Assembly (NCBI GenBank): GCA_001986395.2
Contig: MQVO02000035.1
Location: 153,639 to 217,638, forward strand
Source: Irpex lacteus
Lineage: Eukaryota > Basidiomycota > Agaricomycetes > Polyporales > Irpicaceae
DNA length: 64,000 nucleotides
Direction of reading: 5' to 3'
Below the pieces are notes generated by a model that made no database searches, was not told the DNA's origin, and saw only the letters and a list, made by a program, of their open reading frames with translations. Shown piece after piece: positions 24,346 to 36,105 of this stretch. Each line of letters starts with the position of its first letter. Within the stretch, counting starts at the first letter, position 1. Position numbers and translations under genes: made by a program.

Positions 24346-27300
24346 TCAGAAGAGAACACTATCGTCCAAATTGGTACACGAAAAATCAACGAGTGTCTTA
24401 AGAATGCCATCCTGCTGAATGGCAAATGTTGAGCCATGCGCGCAATGCAGCTCCTCCGGGTCAGATGTTCCTCCTGCTTGTCTGCTGGTATATCCTGGAG
24501 GAAGCCACAGTCGTTTCCTTCTCCTACTATCCAACACCCACCGCCTATCCTCCGACATACGAAATAGCCCATCACTTGCAATAGGATACTCTGCCAACTC
24601 GTCTTCCCATACATAAGGTATTTCCTTAAAGTCAATGTGCACTGGACCAGAGCCGTCTTCTTTGACTAGGGGTTCAGAAACGGTAGCCTGAGCTGCGCTC
24701 CACTTGTGAACACCTCTATATCGCCTGCCACACTCCAAGTAGAACACAGCTTCTTCCCCGTTCGAATCGGCTAGATATTCATGGTAAACGGCGTCGATCG
24801 AAGGCTCAGATTTCATTTGAATCTGTCCGGCTGCGATTTGATGCAGACGGGGCCCGGAGTCGCCGGCAGTGTACCTATGCGGAAGCGACAGGGTATCTAG
24901 ATTTGTTATAGCCCACAGCTGCAGCGTGATGCCCACAGGTCCTGTATAGGAATAGGAGAGAAAGCGAATGGTAGAGGCTGTACATGAGTAGACGTGCAGC
25001 TTTGGGTGTCGACCACCGTGGCTGATGCAACCCTCCCAGCGCTTGATCACAGGTTGCGCGCGGGAGGGGTCCCACAGCGTGACGTCTCCGTACTGGTTGC
25101 AGGAGAGAATGATGTCATCCTTGACAGGAAACGCACTTGACATCTCTCCGATCTCGTTTCCACAGCTGTACCTCCGCTCATGTTTGGTAATGTCCCATAT
25201 GTAGTTGTCTGTGATGACTACCTGCCCGTCGCAGTAGCATATAGGATAGTGGTACTCATGCTTGGGTGCACCGACTGTGCGTAAGCTGTCCTTGTGGTGC
25301 TGTAGCATGCTGGGAATTGCTGTACTGAGGCTCGCAATGTTGCGATTGTAAGCTATATACTGACCATCTGGTGAGAAGGCGAGAGCATCCCTCGGATGGA
25401 GCTCGAGTTCAAAATTGAGAGGCCGATCTCTTCGACTCCCGCCTGCGAGGCAGAGCAATCGAGATGGAATGCACAAAGTTTCCCAGGTTCTCCAACGACA
25501 AGGGTGTGAAATTTTTGCACGAAATAGAGTTTCCAGAGTGTTCTGTACCAAATGGTACGTAGTAAGCGCAGTTCTTTGGGGAACAATAGAATATGAGTGA
25601 GCTGCCGAGTTCCGAATTGATGTGTTTGAGTGGTGAATAACGATAGCTCTCCATCTACAAAAATCGCCGCTATCATCGTTCCATCCTGAGATGAAGCCAC
25701 CGAGACAATGTGAGAGGCAAACAGCGCTGAGCCTGACCGCGCCAGTAGAGCAGGGCTTTGAGCAGGAGCTACACTCCTTATCTCCATGGACCCATCACTG
25801 AGGCCAACTGCGATCTGAGGTGTTGCTTGGTCTCCATGTAGCCAGCACCACGCTGACACTCTATCCAGCGAAAGCCTGTCACAGTTCGGCCTGCTCTCTG
25901 AGTCACCGGGTGTTCCAGAGCTGGTATCCCATAAGTAGAGCTGAAGATTGCTCCCGGTTCTTTCTTCTGGGCCAATGAGTAAAAGAGGAGAGTGATGTGA
26001 CAAGGGGCAGAACGCAACCATAAGATTGTTGTAGTCCGTGTCCAAATGCTGCGCAGACGTCAGCCCTGTATGTATATCGTATAACAAGACTAAAAAAGGA
26101 CTCTCATCAAATGACATAGCCAGGATTTGATTGTCGGCAGAAAACGATACGGAAGTGACATATGAGGTGGACGGCAGCCCACGTTTCTCGAATTCTGCTT
26201 TGAACGAGCATATACGGGCTCCTGTGCTTGTGTGTACTATACAACAGTTCCTCCGACGCCCTCCGAGAGCGAGCATGGACCCGTCGTGCGAGAAATCCAG
26301 GGTGACAGGTTCGTGTTCTATGTCTATGGTTCTTAATGGCCCCTCCCACTCCGTCGTTGCACCAATGAGTAGCCGCGCCTCGGCCGTGAGGTCGGCAGCA
26401 TGCGCTCGCTTGAGCAGAGATTGTTCCGGAGCAAATACAAGAGTCGAGTGGTAGATATGAGAAACCGACATTGAGATTCCGTCAAATGCGAGGAGGATAA
26501 GCCGGTGCCCGTCCTGTACCCAATCTAGGATTGCGCGAGCGGTATCACTTGTCTGTAGCTGACGAACGAAGCCACGAGTGAGTGCCATTGGCAGTAGCAG
26601 GACTGGAGAAAAAAGCGTACCGTCGTTAGCCACTCTTTCAACATTATCAATGAATGAACTGCAGATGGCAGATCCCCGATCAGCGATAGAACCTCGACCC
26701 ACATCAGCATCTGCTTTGTGAGGAGATACTCGAGCTGCGGCTGCGCCCCGGAGAAGTGTTGGTCGCGGTCGCGGTCAGAGGTTATGCGCTTGGCCCAGTA
26801 TTGACAGGAGTACCGCAGCGCGCTGCTAACGCATTCGTCGAGCTTACCCGGTGCTAGGTCGCTGTTCATCGAGTATCTCGAAAGGCCGCATATATTTTTC
26901 TTCAAACCACCTTTCATGAAGTCCAGGCAGTGTAAAGCAATACTGAGATGGTGATCGTCCGCGATAAGCAGGAGCTGGGAGTCACTGCACCGATGACAAT
27001 CAACGAGGAAGTCGGCAAAGGATTTATGATAGAGTTCCAATGGTGTGGTATCGTCACTAGGTACATGAAGTACCGAATGCAATGGGCGAATAAGACTCCT
27101 GACCTCATCGTTTCCGAGACAGAGTAGTTTTGCAATGGTCGCGATGGATACCGGGGCATACGCCATGACGATCATCCCCAGAATCGTTTTACGTCTTTCG
27201 TTTTTCACTTTATTGTTGACCGATGTCTTGCCCAGAACTTGCATGTATAAGCTGTCCAGCTCGCAAAAAGGATATGCGTCTGCTGGGGTGTCGGCTGGGT

Positions 27301-29258
27301 GCGCGCGGGACTCCGAGTCCTGGAAGTCGAATACCTCGCGAAGTCGAGCCTTTGGATCCTCATCACGAACATCGAGAAACTTGATGATCGTGGACGCAAA
27401 GATGAAGAGGCCTGCAGATGTTTTGACCAATGCGTTAACTTCCTCCTTAGTTGGCCAGACCTGGGAGGTGTCGAAATCACTCCGTGTCGCCGCGATTTGT
27501 TTGAACTTGTACTCGAAGAATAGTTGAATATCCTGATTGATAGACGACGCAGCGACCTTGTGGATAACCATTGTGTCCGTGAGATCGCTCAAAGGCCTCA
27601 AACGAAAACCGGAACGGATATGGGATTCAGGACGGCTAGTGATAAAGAACCTGATTTTGAGGTGGGGAAGACGTGCAGCGTGCTGGGACAGAAGATCTAG
27701 GATCGCAGAGGTGGATTTGTCGTCAACACACTCGTCCAGCGCATCGATGATGACGACAGTTTCGATTCCGGACTCAGCCGCTGGCCCAAGGATGAGACGT
27801 TGGAGCTGTTCGGAGAGGGAATAGGATGCGGCATCGGGATTCGCTTGATTCTCTATAGCCTTCAAGAGTGACTTTCGGTAAGCCGTCGAGTGTACATTCA
27901 ACGCGCGCGCAAGTTGAAAGGCGATCGTCGGAAAGATCATCCTCAAATCGCTCGTTGTCTGCGAGTTGCGAGAACAGAAGTAGCTGGCTCCGAGTCTCCC
28001 TCGTGCGAAGAGGCGTTCGGCGAGGCTCTGCGCGATCGTGGACTTCCCGCTGCCGGCGTGACCGTTGAGCCAGTAGACTTTCTTGGTTGTCGCATCCGCA
28101 GCCCATTCTTCCAGTTTGTGCAATATGTCGACCCTGGTCCCGGGGAGGCAAGGTGTACGCGTGTCGGAAGTATCGAACATAGCCTCTGAGACAGGTTTCA
28201 TATTGTTCAAGGTGGTTCGATCGTCTACGAAGAGGTCAAAATGAGCATAAATGCAACCCACATTCCTGATGCGGGATGGTACTACCTTTGTTCTATCAAG
28301 TCCTGTCGAGTTAGACTCATGAAAGACTAGAATACGATATACACATACCATCTCGTCAAGTTTGATTTCATATAGCTTATGCGTCAGAGCGATCTAAGCG
28401 TAGTTTATTGAGGTCGTGGGGCTACTTGAGAGCGAGGTTACGTACCTGATAGTCCAATAGAGCCCTATCGACAGACGCGATAAAGTTGTCGATGCGAGAC
28501 TTGTTTCCGGATGCGAAGATAAACTGCTTGAACCGCACAGACAGTCCCTGATGCCCCTCTGTCGAACCGACGATTGTCTCAAGCTCAAGGTTGATTTTCT
28601 CTAAACTCCTAGTAACGTCCGGGCGAGTATTTTTAGGTTTCAGCGAATATCCGAAGTGTCACATACGTACTTCGTCAATGCATAGACATGGGTCTTGCAT
28701 GGATCGGCTCCCTCGTCGTATACTAGTTCCAGCAAACGCTTGATGCGCGAGCAAAGGTCTGCTGCAGCGGTTTTGTTTTCTTCCATAGTCTACCTGAGAG
28801 TAAATATGGTGTACAAACACGCGTGAAGGTCGACTCACCGAAGCATTCTCCAATATGACTTTTAGGATGTTCATGGTGAGCTGCAACGGCGGAATCGCCT
28901 CGGACAACTGCGCCACAGAATCTGCGATTAATGCACCTGCGCTAAGGTACGACGCGAGCGCGCTTTCCTCCTTCGTCGAAGACGTCCCTTCCTCGGTCCC
29001 GCCGCCCAAAGCGATGTTATCAGTTGACACAGTGTTCACGTGCGCGCTGCTGTGTACCGCAGACGTGACTTCGTCGACGTTGCGGCCCGGAGGAGATCGG
29101 ACGACATCGTTGGCTGCGAAGCTTGTGTCTTGGGGAGGTGAGGCGATGCGGTCGCGGTCGGTATCATCCGCACCGGTTTTCTTTTTCGAGTGTTTTCGTT
29201 TCCGAGAGAAGATCATTCGAAAACAGTCGCGAGTCTGTTTTCGCGGCTTTGGTTCCAT
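24346..29258 (-). CDS. NACHT-WD40 STAND (NLR-like) receptor
   Basis: Seven exons (29258-28839, 28789-28671, 28608-28446, 28393-28349, 28285-26621, 26552-25475, 25442-24346) give about 1528 aa. Order: a basic N-terminus (RKRKHSKKK within the first 30 residues), a helical N-domain of about 220 aa (RIKRLLELVYDE, LETIVGSTEGHQGLSVRF), then NACHT. Walker A is GHAGSGKST (about 324-332) and Walker B VVIIDALDEC (about 426-435), followed by RFFITSRPE and YHKSFADFL. A helical linker (SLIGDLPSAVHSLIML) precedes a C-terminal part of degenerate WD-like blades (DFSHDGSMLALGG, FSADNQILAMSF, ALAFSPDGQYIAY). Family knowledge: fungal STAND proteins are signal-transducing NTPases linked to non-self recognition. 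The N-domain is not one I can name. The join of exons 6 and 7 is odd: only a 32 nt GT-AG intron is phase-compatible, so a frameshift is the alternative. The exon 5 acceptor is AAG. Confidence 0.85.
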
Positions 29259-30991
29259 GATGCAATTGATTATGTTGTTTCAAAAGGGTTGTAGTGCCAG
29301 GAAGATGGTGGTGAGTCGAGGACAAGGTGTACTACACGTGTCTGTTCACCCACCATGAGGGCGTTAGGATGCGCGTCAGCAGACGTCGCACCGAAGATGG
29401 AGCAAAAGCTCTCACATTCATAAAGGGCGCATATTCCCGGGAACCTAAGCCTTATTATAGTTTGTGATCCGAACCTCCGATGGCCTGACGTTCCAGCGCG
29501 AAACTGCTGGCGACTTCGATCCCGAACTGACGGTTTATGGGACCTAATCGCATTCTCGGAATCATGGGCATCGCTGCTAGAATAAGATTGTGTGATGGCG
29601 CGTATCAACATGAATAAGCTTGGAATATAAATTATATCATTCCGCTCAGAGGGAGCTGATACTCACGAAGTCGTGTTTCTCATCGAAACGTACACCGTAT
29701 GGTAGGGTCCTAGCTGTACGGCGGAAGACCGCTACACCAATGAGCTTCCCAAATATCTTTAATAATACCAATTAGCCTATGTCTGCGTGAGAGCAGCATA
29801 TGGTGAGCGAGAGGACCATATGCGATGATCAAAAACACCACATACTGATAGTCACGCTATACAAGAATTTCTGTATCCACACGGTAAATTCACCTTGAGA
29901 GCCCGAACGAAGCAGGTTTGATCAATATATGTCTCGCTTCATTCTGCAATATGTAGAACGTCCTCGATCTATAACATGTGTAGATACGACTTCCGACGCA
30001 TACGTTCAGCAGTTAGAGACGGCGGCCGAATAAACGACAAACCACTCACGCAAAACCGCAGCTAAGAATATAGCTACATTCTTGCAGACTTCTCATATGA
30101 GTAAGGCGGCAACGCAAAGAGTTCGGAGTGCCTTCCTTCGTTATCTTCACGGGTTCGGCGAACCTCCTCGTCGTCTTCGAACCTAAGTTCACGCGTTATT
30201 GATTGTTAGTATTCAGATCATCATGGTCATCTGCAATATTGAAGTCAGCTAATCGAAGCGATGATTCGCTGGGGTCTTCATCGAGTACTTACATTTCATG
30301 CCATGACGATAGAAAGAAAGGTCAAGTTGAACTTCGGGTTCACGATCGCGGAAGGGCCAGTCGAGGAGCGCCCAATCCCGACTTCGTCGTCGGCCTTTCG
30401 GCTCAGACATTCAACAGCGTGTTCCGCGCAACTAGCCTCCTGTACGTTTGGGCAACAATCGTATATACTGCCCATAGAGTGAGAAAGCTACGTGCTGCTA
30501 TTTTGTATACTGACAGACATACGAGAAATGTTGAGTCGTCCCACAATTGCGGTTCACAGAGCACTCGCGCAGGCGAAGGCTTACATAAGTATTTGCGCCA
30601 CAAAGCTGGAGCCTTCTGTTTTGTGTGTGAGACGAGAAAAGACGAAATCTGTTCAGTACAATGGTATACTAATCTACGGTGTACAACAATTCAGCGAATG
30701 GGAATTATGCGTGTGGTGTAATGAATGCTAAGTATGTCTATGTATGGATGAATGCATGAAGTCATAAATATATCCTCGAAGCTGTGACTCACGTCACCCT
30801 TCGACTCGAGAAACCGGCGAGTCATGATGGAAGAAACGATGGAGTGGATCATGACCGGGTATGCTTTTCATGTGAGAGTTTGGGATTACTGTGTGATCGT
30901 CGGGGTACTAGGGAAAGTAACAGTCAGCCTCTCATTCGAAGAAGAAAGCGATCGACGACAATGTACACACCTTTTGACGAGCCAAACATAC
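29259..30991. other. Intergenic region upstream of the NACHT-WD40 gene
   Basis: Holds the NACHT-WD40 promoter on its left. Frames at 30203-30721 (plus) lack domain support. Further 3' exons of the Crinkler-domain gene may lie here, but I could not link any with correct phase. Confidence 0.4.
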
Positions 30992-31518
30992 CCTTCACCA
31001 ACGAAACAAGCGACCCCTTCGAGTGTTCCGACTCCTCGTACACATCAGGAAGGACATGCTCAACGTCGATGAAGACATCCACGCGTCCGCTTCGTCTTGA
31101 CGACGAGAAGTAATGTCGGACGGATTTGTACTCCTTCAGACGCTCGAACGAGAGCTCTGAGACGTCTGTGTCCGAGTTCAACGTGGAGTCGGAGTGTATG
31201 GAGTCGGTGTCGGAGGAATGTGAGTGTGAGCCGAAGGTGTCGATTCGCTCGTGTATACGAGGGAAGAGAGAGGCGCGAGGCTCTAGGCGTATGTTACGGC
31301 ACTGTACACCAACTTGTCAGCGAGATGGACAAGACATCAAAAACGGTATTACTGACCTTGAATAGTGCGAGCCCTGTTGGGTTAAAACTGGGATCCCGTC
31401 TGCTGATCTCTGCAGCTAACTCGTCTATCGTAGCAGATCCATCAATCTGGACGCTGAATAGCTTTTCGGTGGAAGACGCGGAAGCGATCCAGAGAGTAAG
31501 AGGGGGTGGTGCGTCCAT
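30992..31518 (-). CDS. Crinkler-type N-terminal domain protein, 3' end unresolved
   Basis: Exon 1 (31518-31357, 54 codons) encodes MDAPPPLTLWIASAS, then LFSVQIDGSATIDELAAEI and GLALFK. This is the ubiquitin-like N-terminal fold of Crinkler (CRN) family proteins as found in basidiomycetes (LTLW, then a spaced IDELK-like helix and LxLxKV). Exon 2 is proposed at 31280-30992 and encodes FERLKEYKSVRHYF, GRVDVFIDVEHVLPD and SKGSLVSLVKG, ending at a GTATGT donor; its acceptor is GAG, which is weak. CRN proteins usually carry a variable nuclease-, kinase- or P-loop-type C-terminal domain; I cannot find one downstream, so the gene may be truncated or its remaining exons are missed. The domain call for exon 1 is moderately firm and the rest is tentative. 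Confidence 0.55.
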
Positions 31519-32656
31519 TGCGTGTTATAAAATTGACGGAGGCGAGGGGTAGGAGAGTTGGAGGTTGGAGTAGTTAGATGCGGAAGGAGGAGGGAGGTAT
31601 ATCTTCTGACGATGCAGCACCCATCGGTAGCAGCAGCATGATATATACCTTTGTGCACCAGGCACGGAAGACGGGACAACGTCGAGATTCGGAACACATG
31701 TCTACGACCGAGACTGCTGGAGAGGCGAAAGTCGACGATCCATATCCTTGGCGGTGTTTCCCCGCAATACAAACATGAGTGGTACGGCTGAAGGTTAGCT
31801 ATAAGTCCGAAGCGCCCGAGACTTCTCGGCCGTCGAGTTCGCCCGCAATGACAGCGCCACGTTCCGTCCCGCGTGTTGTCCCGCCTGGCTGGCTGTTCTC
31901 TCACACGGCGCACCCGTATCTGTCCGAGGGGATGAAGGAGAAGGGCCATGTACTCGTACATGCAGCGATTGAATTGATGTAAGTAATGTAATGCTCTACT
32001 ACGGTCTACGTACTATGACAGGCGAATCGAACGAAACATAAGACAAAACGAGAGAGGTCCTCGCGAGGGAAATAGTAATGGTACGATGTAGACTAAACAC
32101 CCCTTGGAAATTGGAGATGTGCATAAAATCTACAAGATGGAGTGCGTAAAGAGTGTGTGAGGGTGAGAGACCGTAACCTCGTAACGACGAAGAGATGCGA
32201 GAAAGAGTGGAACAGATACGTATAGACAACAAAGAATGGTACAGAACGAATAACGAAACACGAAGCCGGATGGGGTAATGCAACAAAATGAGTTGAGAAG
32301 GAATGCCAGTCCGGATATAACACAAGTGCACAACGAGAGTCAGAGTGAATGAAAAAAGATCCTTGCAGATGACGAGCCAACCGAGGGATAATCCAAGAAC
32401 CCGAATGACAGTTACGATGAGGATGAGAGAAAGATGCAGAAACCGTAGTGAGTGTGTGAATGATAAACCAATGAATGGCGTAGTGCACTAGACGTGCACT
32501 CATGACAGTGATGACAGAAAGAGATGTGGACCGCGTCTAGACTTGAGAACGAACGTGGCGAGGGAGAGGGGTAAGGAATCATGTCGTCCGTGGGTGGCGA
32601 GATACTTGCATCAATCGCGAATATGCGAATTCAACGTTGCAGCGCGGATGGGGAGC
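31519..32656. other. Intergenic region (Crinkler gene promoter, Ser-rich gene 3' flank)
   Basis: Open frames on the minus strand are low-complexity shadows. No supported gene. Confidence 0.45.
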
Positions 32657-35600
32657 TTACTTGCCCTCCCCTCCAAACCTGCGCAGCTTCTTCAACGCCT
32701 CGTCCATCCGCGCCTCCCCCGGTATGGGCGCACGTACCTCGGCACGATCAAGCACCTGCTCTATAGAAGGCGACGTCCTCATTTTGATATTACTAGCGGC
32801 GTACGACGTGTTCGCCGACGATAACGACGAGGTCGATGACGTAGAGATACGTTTGAGAAGCCTAGAGACACGACGTTCCTTGGCTGGTTCGGGGCTCTGG
32901 CGAATGGCGTTGGTAGAAGAGGCCTTAGTAGCGAGAGATATACCAGACGAGGCCATGGATGAGGTGGAGTTGGTGGAGGACAGGCAGAGCGAAGGGATAG
33001 AGCCGTACGTGGCCCCGCCAAGAGTGGTGAGCGACATATCCGAGCCAGAGGGGATACACGGTAAGTCAGCGTCGACAATGCCCAGCCCATGCCCAGCAGG
33101 CAAAAGAGGCGAGCTAGTCCGTCGAGCGTGCTTCGCAGTCGCCGACGTCGCAGCCTCACGATCCGGGACAGTGTTCGACCGACGTCGACTCCCAGACGAG
33201 TCCCTGCGCGGATCGCGCTGATCCTCGCTGCCTCTCGACTGAGAGTTGACAGGCGGACCCCGTGCGTACGCCTGTGTGGGAGCGATAAAATCGTTGATCT
33301 CGCTCTGCAGCTCCATCAGTCCTTCCTCCGTGCTATCCGCAGGCGAAGAGAAGGTAGCAGGGTCAGCAGACCTGTCGACGCCAGAACTCGTCCTCGACCT
33401 GGTGGTATCGGAGGCTGTACCAGCACTCATCGCGCTGAATTCAGACGACTTGCTTCCCGACCTTAGTCGTCCAGCAGTCAACTGCTCTTCCAACGCAAGA
33501 AGCGCGACGTAAGGTTGTCCGATGGAGCCACCAGCTGGATGATCTGCTGTACCTCCTCCGCCCGTAGGGTTCATAACGAGCCACCTAAGCCCTTTAATCT
33601 CGCGTTCGCGCTTACGAGCTTCCCGTTCAAGACGCTCGATACGCCTCAACAGCTCAGCCTTCTCCGCCGCATGCTTCTCCTGCATGATCCTCACGAACGT
33701 CTCATGCGCGGCGCGCAGCCCCGAAGACGACACATTCGAATTCGAGTCGTCCCTCGTAGGCGTCGTGCTCTCGCTGGAGTCGTGTTGGCCCGCAGAAGCA
33801 GCTGGCAGAGGAGGAAGATCCCGTCGAGTCGAAGATTGAGAAGCCGCACGAGGTCGCCCGACGACGGATTCGGTGCTGTCGTTAACCTTGCTTGAGAGGA
33901 CGTGAACAGTCTTCTTCCGCCCCGCGAGGATACTCCGACCGCTCGCAGCACTTTCGTAGTTCGTATCCTCCCCACTCGACACCCCACTCGCATGTTGTCT
34001 GTAGGTCGACGCAGGCGTAGGGTAATGTGGATGCGGATGACCGCCCGACGTGCCCGCCCTCTGACGCGTTGCAGAATGTCCGTTAACACCGTTCGTAGTA
34101 GGAGTAGAAGCAGCAGTCGTAGTGATCGTGTTCGCTCTGACCCGACTCTCAGTAGCACCCAACAACGCCGCCTTCTTCATATTCGCCAGACTCCCTCCAA
34201 GCGACCCAACCCGCGTGCTCGCATCCGTACTCCACCCGCCATGCCCCAGCCTCGTACTAGCATCCGTACTCCATCCAGCCTCAACCTCGACTTCCTCGCC
34301 CGACGACAACGCACCGCCGGACCCAGATGCAGATCTAGGGAAGGACGTTGGGCTGGTGGGTGGGGAAGGCAAGGGAGACATCGGAGGCGGACTGGTAGGG
34401 GAGGGGGCGGTAGCGGTGGAGTTCGTCGAGCGGGCGCTGTATGAGTAGTGTTGCGTGGATATTCTGTTCCCAACGCCAGTTACGCTCGCGTTTGTGCTTG
34501 TGCTAGCACCACGGATACGTGAAGAGGGAGGAAAGGCAGGTCTGCCATACGTCGGTGTTGGGCTAGATGGAGACGAGGGTGGTGATCTAGCGGTGAGAGT
34601 CGAAGAGATAGTGTTCGCCGAGTTGGCTCGCGATCTGTTGGCGGTGGGGATGATGAGGGATGACGGCCGCGGTGGTCGACTCGGAGTTGTGCGCGTGCCT
34701 TTGGTGCTCGAAGGTGAGAGTTCACCTTCAGACGTGTCACTAGCAGTGGCTGTATGCGGGGAGACAGTAGCGATCGAGCTAGCAGTAGGTGAAAGCGACT
34801 GGAATGCGTCGGTGAGAGTTGGCACTATCTGTGCGCCGCCTAATGGATTAGACTTCGGTGGAATGGGGAAGTGCATCTTCGGAGGAAGCATAGGGCTGAG
34901 AGAGGGCGTCGGACTAGCGACTGGAATGCTCTTCTCCCTGCTTTTCGTGCTCCGTTCGGGATCAGACATCACTGACAGCTCCTCCTTATCCTTCTTGTGG
35001 TGGCCGAAGCCAAACTTCCTTGCTACGCCATGACCGTCCCTCGAAGCTCGAGATGTCTTTGCTGGAGTTGACGAAGAGGAGACCGAAGATGGTGGGGCAG
35101 GCGCCGCTCGCGGTGAGTTGAATATGTGCTTGTCCTCTTCGATATCCGCAGTAGACGGCGGCGCAGAGATCGTAATCGTAGGCTTCTTACTCGGTACACC
35201 TTCACCACTTGACGACTTGGACTTGGACTCTACACTTGGAATACGTGACGTACTGCCATTAACCATAGCCAGATTAGTGGCTGTAGCGGTGTGCGTGACA
35301 TTGAAGGGCCTGGACACTTCAAAGGAAGTCGACTTTTGCGACTTGAGACCACGGAACGGGATGGCGGAGCGATGCTTGGAGGTGGAAGATGTCGGAGCGA
35401 CGGAGAGAAGGGAGGAAGGGTCTGCGGAGAAACGGGAGGTTTGTGAGGTTTCTGTGGCGGAGGTGAACGAGGCACCGAAGGAGGTCGGGGATACATTCAA
35501 TGGAGGGAGGGAAGGTTGGTTGGCGGACGGGATGCGGCTGTAATGCAAGAGTTAGAATGCAATGAACGAGCGAGGAGACGTGCAAAAGGTATTCAGTGAT

Positions 35601-36105
35601 GATTGAAGATGGGATATGAACAGGGAAGACATGCGCGAAGCGAGGAATGGTAGAAACGGAACACTGCGAATGAACACGGTATTGCTCTCCCACTGGCAGC
35701 ATCCTGGGAAGCTACAACACACGAGGAGTGCAGGTTTGATAACCGGCATAGAGAGAACGTGCTCCTCTTAGAGAGCATAAGGACTTACCTTGCAGCTAGC
35801 GACTGAGGTACCGCAGGGTAATGCTCAGCATCCGTTCCATCCTCCTCCTTCACCGACGCGTCATGACCACCAGAGAGCGCAATCCCACCACTTTTCCGCT
35901 TCCGTGCAAGAAATCCAGCGAGTTTTCCCTTCGACTTGGTGGGTGTCGCGAGGGGAGTTGTGGGTACGGGTGGTATGTCCGAGTCGGAGGGTTTGGACGA
36001 CGATGTGCGACCGTGGAGGATATCTGACAGATCTGACGTTTTGGTGCGTAGCCGACCTGGAGAGCGGCCGGCTGCAGATGAGCTGGAAGAGGGTTGCGCG
36101 GGCAT
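32657..36105 (-). CDS. Large Ser/Thr/Pro-rich disordered protein with coiled coil
   Basis: Two exons, 36105-35789 and 35537-32657, joined in phase 2 across a 251 nt intron (GTAAGT...TACAG), giving about 1065 aa. Composition is dominated by Ser, Thr, Pro and Ala, predicting long disordered stretches. Ordered elements are an early basic segment (KGKLAGFLARKRKS), a clear amphipathic coiled coil (EKHAAEKAELLRRIERLERE, then EIKGLRWLVMN) and a short C-terminal helix (RMDEALKKLRRFGGEG). An internal duplication GWSTDASTR occurs twice within 20 residues. Many SP and TP sites suggest kinase regulation (inference). I do not recognise an established family; a polarity, septin-associated or signalling scaffold is conceivable but unproven. 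The intron is long for this region and could hide a small exon. The several long plus-strand frames here are antisense shadows of its repetitive codons. Confidence 0.75.

Noticed and set aside
33902..34444. Long plus-strand frames inside the Ser-rich gene
   Set aside because: Antisense shadows of repetitive Ser/Thr/Arg codons in the minus-strand gene; no ordered protein features.
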